This document shows, in pieces, positions 10,568 through 19,721 of a stretch of 64,000 nucleotides of DNA (within the stretch, counting starts at the first letter, position 1; the number at the start of each line of letters is the position of its first letter). Under the pieces are notes generated by a model. That model had not been told where the DNA came from. It saw only the letters and a list, made by a program, of their open reading frames with translations, and did no database searches. A program made the translations under genes and the position numbers. Source of the stretch: Myxococcales bacterium (GTDB taxonomy: Bacteria > Myxococcota_A > Polyangia > Polyangiales > Polyangiaceae); contig CAHJWM010000002.1 of assembly GCA_903642325.1 (NCBI GenBank), forward strand, positions 62,001 through 126,000. Direction: 5' to 3'.

Positions 10568-10886
10568 CTGCACGCTGCGGCAAACAAGCTGCAAGGTTAG
10601 ACAATGCATGTCGTATGCCGCGCGGGCCTATTTCAAGGCAATCCAGAAGGCTCGTCGTTGCGGGAGAAACGGCGGCATTCCAGTAACAATAAACGCCCAC
10701 CGGTGTGGCAAAGTGGCGCGAGCGAGGCGTGAGCGCTCGAACGCCGTCACACGTACGAGAGCAATCGATGTTTCTTACGAACGGTGCTCCATGACACCCG
10801 AGCGGGTGAGTTGCAGCCAGAGCCGGCGTTGCTCCCGAATCACGCGCGGCTAGCTCAAGCGCTCCGTCACGTTAGCGGGGGCACCT
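10568..10886. other. Intergenic region between corA and the kinase gene
   Basis: This stretch lies downstream of the CorA gene and upstream of the kinase gene, both on the minus strand. No coding region or RNA gene could be supported. It presumably contains the kinase promoter; a TTGCCT-like element and an ATACGA-like element near 10610-10640 are possible but weak. Confidence 0.5.
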
Positions 10887-11816
10887 TTACATCCAGCCGC
10901 GCCACTTGAACCAAAGCAATGGGACGGTTCCGGTCACGGCCATGAGCAAGAGCGCGCCGGGGTAACCGTAGCGCCAGGCGAGCTCGGGCATGTGTTGAAA
11001 ATTCATGCCGTAAACACCGGCGACGAGCACGGGCGGGACGCCGACCACGGACACGATGGTGAGAGTTTTTACGATGTCGTTTTGTTCGATGCTGATGAAG
11101 CCCAGGGTTGCATCGAGCAGAAACTGCACCTTGCCGGACAAATGCAACTGATAGTCGTTGAGTGACAAAATATCCGCGCGCACCGCCTTGAGGCGCGGGA
11201 TCTCGTCCGTTCCCAACACGTGCGCGCCGGTCTCGCATACGAAGGCCGCGATGCGGCCAAGTCCTAACAACGTGTCTCGGATTTGCGAGATCCAATCTCC
11301 CAATTGACCGAGCTTGCGCAGCCCCTGTCGGAGGGCGCTGCTCGGTCGCTTGTGCGCACCATCGACGTGAAAGGCGTTATGCGAAATCGCGTCCAACTCA
11401 GCGCTCGCGTGCTCCAGCGTGTCCGCGGAGCGGTCCACCAAGGCCTCCAATATGCGCAAAAAAACATCACAAGCATGCAACTGTGGCTCATTGGCACACG
11501 CCTGATACACCGCGTCGAATACCGGATTTTGCGTGAAGCGCACGGTGATCAACACACGCTCGGTCAGCACGAAGCCAGCCGCCGTCAGCGGCTCGGAGGA
11601 TCTGCTAGCCGCCGGCAGCGGGGTCGACAGATAGATGGCGTGATGCTCGGTAAAGGCGCGACTCGTAGTTTCGATCTCGCTGATCGCGCTTTTGTCGGGC
11701 ACGCGAAGCCCCGTGGCGTTTTCGACCGCCGCGCGCTCTTCCTCGCTCGCCTGGCAGATGTCTATCCAGCTTGCGCCCGACCAGGGCGGCTCGACGGGTG
11801 GGTGGCTACGCAGCAT
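10887..11816 (-). CDS. corA: CorA-family divalent cation transporter
   Basis: A 309-residue inner-membrane protein of the CorA/MIT family, which passes Mg2+ (some members Co2+, Ni2+ or Zn2+). It has the long cytoplasmic alpha/beta N-terminal domain and two C-terminal membrane helices. The first ends in the diagnostic selectivity motif YGMNFQHMPEL; the second is YPGALLLMAVTGTVPLLW. The C-terminus is WFKWRGWM, shorter in basic residues than the usual KRKKWL tail. It stands alone, so the physiological ion cannot be read from context. Confidence 0.9.
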   Translation of the reverse strand: MLRSHPPVEPPWSGASWIDICQASEEERAAVENATGLRVPDKSAISEIETTSRAFTEHHAIYLSTPLPAASRSSEPLTAAGFVLTERVLITVRFTQNPVFDAVYQACANEPQLHACDVFLRILEALVDRSADTLEHASAELDAISHNAFHVDGAHKRPSSALRQGLRKLGQLGDWISQIRDTLLGLGRIAAFVCETGAHVLGTDEIPRLKAVRADILSLNDYQLHLSGKVQFLLDATLGFISIEQNDIVKTLTIVSVVGVPPVLVAGVYGMNFQHMPELAWRYGYPGALLLMAVTGTVPLLWFKWRGWM

Positions 11817-12034
11817 GGCACTTACTAATACTGGATCAGCTTCGGCGGAATCAGATTGCGATCGTCAACGCGGGCACGAACAACAACGGTAAACCGGCAA
11901 GGCCGGCGAGCTCTCGGCCTCGCCAGAGCAGAAGCCGGGCGCGTTTGCCTCCATTCGAGGCCGCGAATCGAAGGCAACCCTTTCGACTAAACACACGGTG
12001 CGCCACTCACTCTCGCGGTCCCGCTCTAGCAAGC

Positions 12035-13057
12035 TCAGGCGCGGTCTACCCGCTCGACCTTTCCGTCAGCGTGTTTGGCGAACCGTCCTTCTTCTCGAGC
12101 GTGCACGGGGCCGTCACTCGCCCAAGGCCAGCCTCCAAAGCGAGAGCGTTGATAGTCGGCCAAGGCGCCTTGAATCTCTGCCCGTGTATTCATCACGAAC
12201 GGCCCTTGCTGTATGACGGGCTCGGCGATGGGGCGGCCCTGCAGCATCAAGATTTCGCTTTCTGCGCTGCCATTTTCCAACTCGACCTGCAGATCGCTTC
12301 GGACTTGGACCGCGACGTGCGAGCTGAGCCGCTCGCCGTCGATCATGAGAGAAGTGCCTTTGAAAAAGTAAAGTGTGCGCACCGTGCTGGCGAGGGTCGG
12401 CGGAAGCGTGAACCGGGCCTCGGGGGCAAGCCGGAAGCTCCAAATAGCAACGTCCGCGTCGAGGCGCGAGGCCCAGGAGCGCGGCGGGGGCGAAGGCGCC
12501 TGCACGTCCCCGAGCCTGCCGGCAACGATCGTGATCAGCGTCTCTCGACCCTGCCCGTCCAACAAAGAATACCGAGGTATCTCGCGCTCCCACAGCATCT
12601 TGAAATGCGGCTCGACGAGCTTGTCTTCACTCGGCAAGTTCAGCCAGATCTGAAAGAGCTCCACCGGGTTCGGTTGATCTCGCTGAAGTAATGGAAACAT
12701 TTCCGAGTGCACGATGCCGCCGCCGGCCGTCAGCCACTGGGTGTCGCCGCTGCCAAACCGTGCGGTAGCGCCTAGCGAATCAGCATGGTCGATGTACCCA
12801 CGGCGCACGATGGTGACGGTCTCGAACCCTCGGTGCGGGTGTTGGGGAAAACCCGGCACGACCGCACCGTGATACATGTTCCAGCCGTCCCTACCGGCAA
12901 AGTCTTGACCCAAGTCACGGCCCGCGAGCGACGCGGCCGGGCCCATACTTTCGTTGCCAGCGGGGTATGCATCAATGTGATGCATACAAAACAGGAATGG
13001 ATCCGCGGTCAGCCACGGCAACCCAAGTGGGCGAACAGCGAGCACCGCTCCGGCCAT
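12035..13057 (-). CDS. Pirin family protein
   Basis: A 340-residue two-cupin protein. The N-terminal cupin has the pirin metal site, HPHRGFETVTI followed by the spaced IVHSEMF segment, with the family introduction PAASLAGRDLGQDF. Some bacterial pirins have quercetinase activity and others bind regulatory or metabolic enzymes; which applies here is unknown. The protein is slightly longer than classic pirins because of a charged C-terminal tail. It stands alone between corA and the glutaredoxin gene. Confidence 0.9.
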   Translation of the reverse strand: MAGAVLAVRPLGLPWLTADPFLFCMHHIDAYPAGNESMGPAASLAGRDLGQDFAGRDGWNMYHGAVVPGFPQHPHRGFETVTIVRRGYIDHADSLGATARFGSGDTQWLTAGGGIVHSEMFPLLQRDQPNPVELFQIWLNLPSEDKLVEPHFKMLWEREIPRYSLLDGQGRETLITIVAGRLGDVQAPSPPPRSWASRLDADVAIWSFRLAPEARFTLPPTLASTVRTLYFFKGTSLMIDGERLSSHVAVQVRSDLQVELENGSAESEILMLQGRPIAEPVIQQGPFVMNTRAEIQGALADYQRSRFGGWPWASDGPVHAREEGRFAKHADGKVERVDRA

Positions 13058-13243
13058 CCTCCAACCCTAGCCTGAATCAGACCCTGCGGGGCACGGACGA
13101 GGGACCAGAACCCACGGACCGGCCACGGCGCTGGCTAGATTTGTCGTAAACCCGCATGGCGCGGCGTTTAACCGCCCACTGCGTTCGCCGAAACGACCTG
13201 TCAGGCCAATGACCGGCCCGGCTGGGTCACCCACGAGCGGTAC

Positions 13244-13549
13244 TCATGGGGCGGGCGGCACGCTCTTCCGCGGCGGATCTTCACGCAGCATGGGCTCCAG
13301 CTGGCCGCGCCTGTCGAGCGCCGCGATGTCGTCGAAACCGCCGACGGACGTGCCGTTGATGAAGATTTGCGGGACTGTGCGGCGGCCTGTTTGCTCAATC
13401 AACCAGTCTCGCTTGGCGTCGTCATTGGAAACGTCCACCTCGGTGAAGGCCGCGCCTTTCCGCTTGAGCAACTCCGCGGCGCGGGTGCAGTACGGGCAAA
13501 AGCGCGTTTTGTACATCACGACGTCGGCGGGCATGGCTACGTCAATCAT
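13244..13549 (-). CDS. Glutaredoxin
   Basis: A 101-residue dithiol glutaredoxin-fold protein. The active site CPYC is at about residues 18-21 after a first strand (VVMYKTRF), and the cis-proline and glutathione-binding segment appears as RRTVPQIFINGTSVGGFDD. It would reduce disulfides or mixed disulfides in the cytoplasm using glutathione. The start is uncertain because a GTG lies six bases upstream and no clear ribosome-binding site is seen. The C-terminus carries a short proline-rich extension. Confidence 0.9.
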   Translation of the reverse strand: MIDVAMPADVVMYKTRFCPYCTRAAELLKRKGAAFTEVDVSNDDAKRDWLIEQTGRRTVPQIFINGTSVGGFDDIAALDRRGQLEPMLREDPPRKSVPPAP

Positions 13550-13595
13550 GACCACTCAGCGGCGCCTTTCAAGCACCGCAGTGTGGACGCCTCCA

Positions 13596-16500
13596 TCATT
13601 CGGCCGCGTGCGCGCCTTCCGCTGGCATGACGCCGGACGAGGCGAAATCCGACTCGGAAAGAGCATCCACCGACTCGCGGCGGTGATCTTTAGCGATCAA
13701 CACATACACCGACGGAATTACGAACAAGGTGAAGAGTGTGCCAATGCTCATGCCGCCGACCAGCACCACGCCGATTGAGTTTCGAGCCACGGCTCCGGCC
13801 CCCGTGACCAAGGTAAGCGGGAAGTGCCCCGCCACGGTGGCGACGGTCGTCATCAAGATTGGGCGCAGCCGCGTGGCTGCTGCCTCCTGAACGGCCTCGA
13901 TCTTACTCTTGCCCAGCAATTGCTGAGTGTTCGCGAATTCCACGATCAGGATGCCGTTCTTGGAAACCAACCCGACCAGCGTAACCAAGCCAACTTGCGA
14001 ATAAATGTTGAGGGTAGTGGTCCAACCCTCGGTCAGCTTGAAGTGCATCCCCGGCGGGCCCGAGAATTTCAAGAACGTGAAGATCATGGCTCCGAACATG
14101 GCGAGCGGCACCGAGCCCGCCAGGATCACCAACGGGTCGCGGAACGAATTGAACTGCGCCGCCAGCACCAAGAAAATCAGCAGCAGAGCCAACCCCATGG
14201 CGGGCAAAAACTTGCCGCCCTCCTGCCGAAGCTGGCGTGACTCGCCGGTGTAATCATAGCGGTAGCCGGCCGGAAGAATCCGCTTCGCCTCGTCCTCCAA
14301 GACCTTCAGGCCGGCATCCAAGCCGCGAACGGCCACGCCCGAGAGCTTGACGGCATTCAGCTGCTGAAACCGATTGAGGGTGCGCGGCTCGAGCCCGTTG
14401 TGCAGGGTGGCGACGGCGCTCAGCGGCATCAGCTGGTTATTCGGCCCACCAATGTAGATATCCTTCAGCTGCTCGGCGGTAAGCCGGCTCGAGCGTTCGA
14501 TCTGCGGAATTACCTTGTACGCGCGGCCGTCTATATTGAAGCGGTTCACGAAGTTGCCGCCGACCGCCGCCGCCAGATCCGCGCCCACCGATTGCATGCT
14601 GAGGCCCATGGATGCGACCTTGTCGCGATCGATGACGACATCCGCATTCTGCTGATCGATGCGCACGTCCAAGACGGGCGGGAACGCAAACATGCCGCTG
14701 CCCGCCGCCGCTTGCTGCAACTTTTCGGCGAAGCGCAAGATCTCGTCGTGGGGAGCCGTGGAGGCGATCAAAAACTCGACCGGGAAAAAGCCCGCGCTGG
14801 GCAGGGCCGACGGCAAAAAAACCGGAGCGTGGACGCCGGTGACGGCGCCGAGCTTGCGGTTCAGCTCCTCTTGAATCGGGAAGATGCTGCGCTTTCGCTC
14901 CTCCCACGAGGTGGTGAGGAGGCCTCCGAAGCCAGCCGTTGCAAACGTAACCTGAAAGCTGTTGGCAAACTCCGGCTCAGTCTTGAAAATACGATAAACT
15001 TGGTCCGAATACGTGGTGATTTGCTCGAGCGAAGCGTTGGGCGGCACGTCCAATGCGCCAAACACCACGCCTTGGTCCTCGTTCGGCGCCAGCTCCGCGG
15101 GCGAGAACATGTACATGGGAACCAACACGACCGCCAGCGTGCCCCACACCGCGTACACCAAGCCGCGGTTGCGCAACGTGGCGGCCAACGCGCGCGTATA
15201 GCCCCGCTTGACCGCTTCGAACGTGTTGTCGATGTGGCGCGGCAGCCAGCCCTGGCTGTGCTCGGCCTTGAGCAGACGCGAGGCCATCATGGGCGACAGC
15301 GTGAGCGCGACCAGGCCAGAAATGAAGACCGCGCCCGCCAAGGTGAACGCAAACTCACGGAACAGAGCTCCGGTGAGCCCGCCCTGGAAGCCGATGGGTG
15401 CGTACACCGCGGCTAGCGTGATGGTCATGGACACGATCGGGCCGACTAGCTCGCGCGCGCCGGTGATTGCCGCGTCCATCGGGGTCTTGCCGTCTCGGAT
15501 GTGACGCTCCACGTTCTCTACGACGACGATCGCGTCATCTACGACGAGACCGACGGCCAACACCACGGCCAGCAGCGTGAGCAGATTCAGCGTGAAGCCG
15601 AACACCTGCATCAAAAAGATAGCGCCGATGAGCGAGACCGGAATCGACACGAGCGGCACGAGCACCGTGCGCATCGAGCCGAGGAACATGAAGATGACGA
15701 TGATTACGATCAACACGGTTTCGGCCAGCGTGTGCTTCACCTCTGTGATCGCGCTGTTGATGTAACGCGTAGAATCGAACGCCACGCTGGCCTGCATGCC
15801 CGTCGGCAGCTCGTCTTTGAGCGTGATCATCTCTTTTCGCACGCGCGCGATCACGTCTAGAGAGTTGGCATTGGGCAGGACCCAGATCCCCATGAACACC
15901 GCCCGCTTGCCGGACATGCGCACGTCTTGCTCATAGGTGTCGGCACCGAGCTCCACGTCCGCGACGTCCGAAAGCCGCACCAGGCCGCCGTTTTGGGTAC
16001 GGATGACTAGTTTTTTGAACTCATCGACCGACTTCAAATCGGTCTCGGCGGTGACGTTGACTTGGACTAGCGCGCCTTTGGTCTGGCCGACGGCAGCCAA
16101 AAAGTTGTTTGAGCCGAGGGCCTGGCTGACCTGCGCGGGGCTGACATTGAGGGCGGCCATGCGCTCGGGCTTCAGCCATGCCCGAATGGCAAACGTGCGA
16201 CCGCCCAAAATGTCTGCGCGCTGCACGCCTTCAATCGCGGAAAGCCGCGGTTGCACGACGCGCAGCAGGTAATCCGTCACCTGATTGTCGGCCAAGATGG
16301 TCGAGCCGAAGCTCAGGTACATCGACGCGATTTGCGAGTCGGACGGTTGAATGCTGATGGCGGGGACCTGCGCTTCCGGCGGCAGGTCCGCGCGCACCTG
16401 ATCGACGCGGGCGCTGATGTCGGCTAGCGCGCTGGAAGCGTTGAAGTTGAGCTTCAGGCGAACGTTGATGGTCGATAGACCCTGAACGCTCTGCGACTCG

Positions 16501-16739
16501 ATGTAATCGATACCGTCCGCGGCGGCGATCACGCGCTCGAGCGGCGTGGTGATGAAGCCACGCACGAGCTCCGCATTGGCACCAACGTACACCGTGGTGA
16601 CACTGATCGACGCGCTGTCGAGGCGCGGATACTGCCGCACGTTGAGCGTACGCACGGCTTGCAGACCGGCAATGATGATGATCAGATTGACGACGATGGC
16701 CAAGACCGGCCGGCGTAAAAACAGATCGGTGAACCGCAT
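13596..16739 (-). CDS. RND multidrug efflux permease (HAE1 family)
   Basis: A 1047-residue inner-membrane proton-driven efflux pump of the AcrB/MexF type. The N-terminus MRFTDLFLRRPVLAIVVNL is the first membrane helix; the proton-relay helix shows VGLVVDDAIVVVENVERH, and two repeated halves each carry a large periplasmic loop, as in the family. The C-terminal membrane section contains GLVSKNGILIVEFAN. The ATG follows the adaptor stop codon by one base, so the two are cotranscribed. No outer-membrane TolC-like gene is adjacent, so the channel must come from elsewhere. Substrates cannot be inferred. Confidence 0.95.
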   Translation of the reverse strand: MRFTDLFLRRPVLAIVVNLIIIIAGLQAVRTLNVRQYPRLDSASISVTTVYVGANAELVRGFITTPLERVIAAADGIDYIESQSVQGLSTINVRLKLNFNASSALADISARVDQVRADLPPEAQVPAISIQPSDSQIASMYLSFGSTILADNQVTDYLLRVVQPRLSAIEGVQRADILGGRTFAIRAWLKPERMAALNVSPAQVSQALGSNNFLAAVGQTKGALVQVNVTAETDLKSVDEFKKLVIRTQNGGLVRLSDVADVELGADTYEQDVRMSGKRAVFMGIWVLPNANSLDVIARVRKEMITLKDELPTGMQASVAFDSTRYINSAITEVKHTLAETVLIVIIVIFMFLGSMRTVLVPLVSIPVSLIGAIFLMQVFGFTLNLLTLLAVVLAVGLVVDDAIVVVENVERHIRDGKTPMDAAITGARELVGPIVSMTITLAAVYAPIGFQGGLTGALFREFAFTLAGAVFISGLVALTLSPMMASRLLKAEHSQGWLPRHIDNTFEAVKRGYTRALAATLRNRGLVYAVWGTLAVVLVPMYMFSPAELAPNEDQGVVFGALDVPPNASLEQITTYSDQVYRIFKTEPEFANSFQVTFATAGFGGLLTTSWEERKRSIFPIQEELNRKLGAVTGVHAPVFLPSALPSAGFFPVEFLIASTAPHDEILRFAEKLQQAAAGSGMFAFPPVLDVRIDQQNADVVIDRDKVASMGLSMQSVGADLAAAVGGNFVNRFNIDGRAYKVIPQIERSSRLTAEQLKDIYIGGPNNQLMPLSAVATLHNGLEPRTLNRFQQLNAVKLSGVAVRGLDAGLKVLEDEAKRILPAGYRYDYTGESRQLRQEGGKFLPAMGLALLLIFLVLAAQFNSFRDPLVILAGSVPLAMFGAMIFTFLKFSGPPGMHFKLTEGWTTTLNIYSQVGLVTLVGLVSKNGILIVEFANTQQLLGKSKIEAVQEAAATRLRPILMTTVATVAGHFPLTLVTGAGAVARNSIGVVLVGGMSIGTLFTLFVIPSVYVLIAKDHRRESVDALSESDFASSGVMPAEGAHAAE

Positions 16740-16740
16740 G

Positions 16741-17925
16741 TCAGTGGTTCTCGGGCTTGGGGTTCAGCTCTGGCTTTGCCTGTAACGAATTGTCGACGAG
16801 GATGGGCGAGTTATTGCGCAGCTTGAAGGCGCCTGCGCTGACGACCTCGTCGCCGGCCTTGATGCCGTCGAGGATGGAGGCAAAGTCGCCGCGCGCTTCG
16901 CCCAAACGAACGAACTGCTGACGGGCGTTTTTGATGGGCTTGCCGTCCGGCGTCGTCTTGGACCCTGGCGAGTCCGCCTTCTTGTCCTCCACCACGAACA
17001 CTGAATCGCCGAACGAGGCGTGCACGACCGCGGTGAGCGGCACGGTCACGACGGTGCCCTGGTCAGGCAAAATGACCGCCACGTCGGCGAACATCCCCGG
17101 CCTGAGCTTGGCAGACGGATTGGGCACCGCGGCGCGCAATTTGATCATGCGCGTGGTGCTATCGATGGTCGGATCGACGGCCGCGATGGTCCCATCGACC
17201 GCCGGGTCGGAAGAACCCTCGATGCTGACCTTTACAGGCATCCCGTTATTGAGCGTGGTCAACTGTTGCTGCGGCAACGAAAAGTCGACGAACACCGCGC
17301 CCACCGCTTGCAGCACCGTCAGCGCGGTACCCGGGGACAGGTACTGGCCCACGTTGACGGCACGAATGCCTAGACGCCCGGCGAAGGGCGCGCGCACGAT
17401 CTTTCTGGCGATCTGCGCCTGAATCGTCTGTGCATCGACCGCCGAGCTTTTTACGCTCGATTCATCGGCGTCGAGCAGGGATTGGCTACTCACCTGCTCC
17501 TTCACGAGGGCGCGCGAACGATTCACGTTCACCAACGCCAGATCGTGCCGCACCACGGCCGAGGCGAGCTGCGCGCGTTCGACACTGGTGTCGAGCTCCA
17601 CCAACACCTGACCTTGCTTCACCAGATCTCCCGACTCGAAGTCAATCTTGGAGACGACCCCGGGGGAATCATTGCTGAGCGCAACGCCTTGCACGGGCGC
17701 CACGGTACCTACGGCGGTCATCTGGGATTGCCACGATTGAGCCGTCGCCACGGCCGAGCTCACGGACTCAGGCGGGGGCCCAGCCTTCGCCATCTCCTTA
17801 CCCATGCTCATGAGTGAGGAGATCTGTGAAAACTTGATGAACCCGAGGGTGCCAACGAGGAGCAGTAGACCCACGATCACGGTTAGAATTCTGAGTGCCT
17901 TGCGAGGCTTGGGCGCGGTGTTCAT
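16741..17925 (-). CDS. RND efflux periplasmic adaptor (membrane fusion protein)
   Basis: A 394-residue adaptor linking the RND pump to an outer-membrane channel. It has an N-terminal membrane anchor (ALRILTVIVGLLLLVGTLGF), a lipoyl/barrel-sandwich segment (VAPVQGVALSNDSPGVV, GDLVKQGQVLVEL), an alpha hairpin, then a second lipoyl half (IVRAPFAGRLGI) and a C-terminal beta-barrel region (LRPGMFADVAVIL). The ATG at 17925 puts the basic residues directly before the anchor; upstream in-frame starts at 17952 and 17997 lack better signals. It is the first gene of the pump operon, divergent from the OprB-like porin gene. Confidence 0.92.
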   Translation of the reverse strand: MNTAPKPRKALRILTVIVGLLLLVGTLGFIKFSQISSLMSMGKEMAKAGPPPESVSSAVATAQSWQSQMTAVGTVAPVQGVALSNDSPGVVSKIDFESGDLVKQGQVLVELDTSVERAQLASAVVRHDLALVNVNRSRALVKEQVSSQSLLDADESSVKSSAVDAQTIQAQIARKIVRAPFAGRLGIRAVNVGQYLSPGTALTVLQAVGAVFVDFSLPQQQLTTLNNGMPVKVSIEGSSDPAVDGTIAAVDPTIDSTTRMIKLRAAVPNPSAKLRPGMFADVAVILPDQGTVVTVPLTAVVHASFGDSVFVVEDKKADSPGSKTTPDGKPIKNARQQFVRLGEARGDFASILDGIKAGDEVVSAGAFKLRNNSPILVDNSLQAKPELNPKPENH

Positions 17926-18333
17926 GGTCAGGTTGTTCTTCGGCCCTTGCATGTGGTGAAAAGGCGCCGACCGCAATCGGTCTAAGCGAGATTGCACGCC
18001 GGGTGGTGCGAATCGGACGCTCAGCGTAGCTCTAGGCTACAATTAGTTGCCATTTGCTCCAGGACTTGCCGGCGGAAACCGCCGGGAAAAAGCCGATCAT
18101 GGGTCGGGGGCGCCGGCCACCCTGACGTCCAGTGTCGGGCGAGACCAAGCGACGGCGGCGACGGCCTCGAGCCAGCCTGAGGCGAACCACGCCTTGAGCC
18201 AACCAGGCTGCAGCCGTGGCGATAAGCAGCTTGGCGACGACGGTGCCGGGCGTTCCGTTGGTGTTGTCAGTTGGTTGCCAAGAGCGGCCTGGGGCGGCAT
18301 AAGGAGCGCCTCGCCGTCGAGGACCGAGCTCGC
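17926..18333. other. Divergent intergenic region with a perfect hairpin
   Basis: This 408-base region separates the divergent efflux and porin genes and must hold both promoters. I see no supportable coding region. It contains a perfect GC-rich stem, CCGGCGG at 18069-18075 and CCGCCGG at 18079-18085 with an AAA loop, followed on the plus strand by GAAAAAG. With no T-run on either side it is more likely a leader or regulatory structure than a terminator. Confidence 0.5.
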
Positions 18334-19710
18334 ATGAATCGCCAGAGCTCATTCGTCGCGCTGATTGCCGTGTGCTGGGCGCTCTCGGTAGCATGCGACG
18401 CGGCCGCCATGAGCCCGCGGGACGAACCCTCGGAGGACAAGCCCACTCCGCCCGTCGACCCGACGCGAGGCGAACGCGAGCTCTTCAGCGTGCACTTTCA
18501 GTCGACGATGGTGACCGCTTACCATCCGGCATTCGCCGCGAAGTATTCCGGCGAACACAGCTTGAGCTCACGCGGCGAGTCGGCGACCGCGTTCGTGTCC
18601 ACGCTGTACGCCGACCTGCGCCTCTGGCCTGGCGCCGAGCTGCTGTTCAATCCCGAGATCAGCGGCGGCAAGGGCCTGAGCAGCACGCTCGGTGTGGCGG
18701 CGTTCCCGACGGGCATCGTGTATCGCGTTGGCGACCCCGCGCCCGCTGCGTACGTGGCGCGCCTGGCGTTGAGTCAAACGTTCGGCCTGGGCGGCGGGCG
18801 CGTGAGCAACGAGGCGGGACCGAATGAGCTGGCCGACACCCGTGATCGCGACGTGCTGGCGATCACCGTGGGCCGGGTCTCGGTGGCCGACGTGTTTGAC
18901 GGCAATCGCTACGCGCACGACGCCACCGAGCGTTTTTTCAATTGGGCGCTGTTCGCGTCTGGCGCGTGGGACTATCCCGCGGATACCCGCGGTTATACCT
19001 GGGGCCTGCTCGCAGATGTGGCGATGGGCTGGTGGTCGGCACGTGCAGGTATCGCGCTCGAGCCAAAATCCGCCAATGAAGCCAACATGGACTGGCGTGT
19101 CGGGAAATCGCACGGGCTGATGGCCGAGTACGAGGCGCGCTACGCCATCATGGGTCAGCGCGGCGCGCTGAGCACGCTGCTGTTTTTGAATCAGGCGCGC
19201 ATGGGCAGCTACGCGCAGGTCTTGAGCGACCCCGCGCGCTACGACAACAGCATCGTTCGAACCCGCGAGGACTCCAGGAGTAAATACGGCATTGCGCTAT
19301 CGCTCGAGCAACAGCTCCGAGCTGGAACCGGGGTTTTTCTGAGGCTCAGCGCCAATGACGGAAAGACGGAGTCGTGGGCCTTCACCGAAATCGATCGTTC
19401 GGTTGCGCTGGGTGCCGTGCAGGACGGCAAGCTCTGGCACCGCGAGCGAGACGAGCTCGGGGCTGCTTTCGTGTTGGACGGGCTCGCGCCGCTGCACCGC
19501 GCTTATCTGCAAGGCGGAGGCTCGGGCTTCATTTTGGGCGATGGCGCGTTGCGTTACGGACCCGAGATGCTGTTCGACATCTATTATAAGCTCTCGCTCG
19601 CCGACGACATTTCCTTCAGCGGCATCTACCAACCGATCATCAACCCCGGATACAATCGTGATCGCGGGCCGGTGCACGTGCTCACAGGGCGCTTGCATGT
19701 TGCTTTTTAG
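18334..19710 (+). CDS. OprB-like carbohydrate porin family protein
   Basis: A 458-residue secreted outer-membrane protein. The ATG at 18334 gives a clean signal peptide (MNRQSSFVALIAVCWALSVA, cleavage near CDAAA); an upstream in-frame start at 18271 would bury it. The mature part has alternating strands and the OprB-family features SVHFQSTMVTAYHPAF, the Asp-Val-Phe-Asp segment SVADVFDGNRYAHD and a terminal RGPVHVLTGRLHVAF ending in Phe, as expected for an outer-membrane barrel. OprB porins pass sugars; the substrate here is not known. Confidence 0.8.
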   Translation: MNRQSSFVALIAVCWALSVACDAAAMSPRDEPSEDKPTPPVDPTRGERELFSVHFQSTMVTAYHPAFAAKYSGEHSLSSRGESATAFVSTLYADLRLWPGAELLFNPEISGGKGLSSTLGVAAFPTGIVYRVGDPAPAAYVARLALSQTFGLGGGRVSNEAGPNELADTRDRDVLAITVGRVSVADVFDGNRYAHDATERFFNWALFASGAWDYPADTRGYTWGLLADVAMGWWSARAGIALEPKSANEANMDWRVGKSHGLMAEYEARYAIMGQRGALSTLLFLNQARMGSYAQVLSDPARYDNSIVRTREDSRSKYGIALSLEQQLRAGTGVFLRLSANDGKTESWAFTEIDRSVALGAVQDGKLWHRERDELGAAFVLDGLAPLHRAYLQGGGSGFILGDGALRYGPEMLFDIYYKLSLADDISFSGIYQPIINPGYNRDRGPVHVLTGRLHVAF

Positions 19711-19721
19711 CGGCCCGCGGC

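Noticed and set aside
14400-15416. Long plus-strand frame opposite the RND permease gene
   Set aside because: A high-GC shadow frame with Arg/His/Gln-rich composition; the minus-strand RND protein is complete and conserved.
18032-18394. Minus-strand frame in the efflux-porin intergenic region
   Set aside because: It runs into the porin gene on the opposite strand, has no ribosome-binding site and only one weak hydrophobic stretch.
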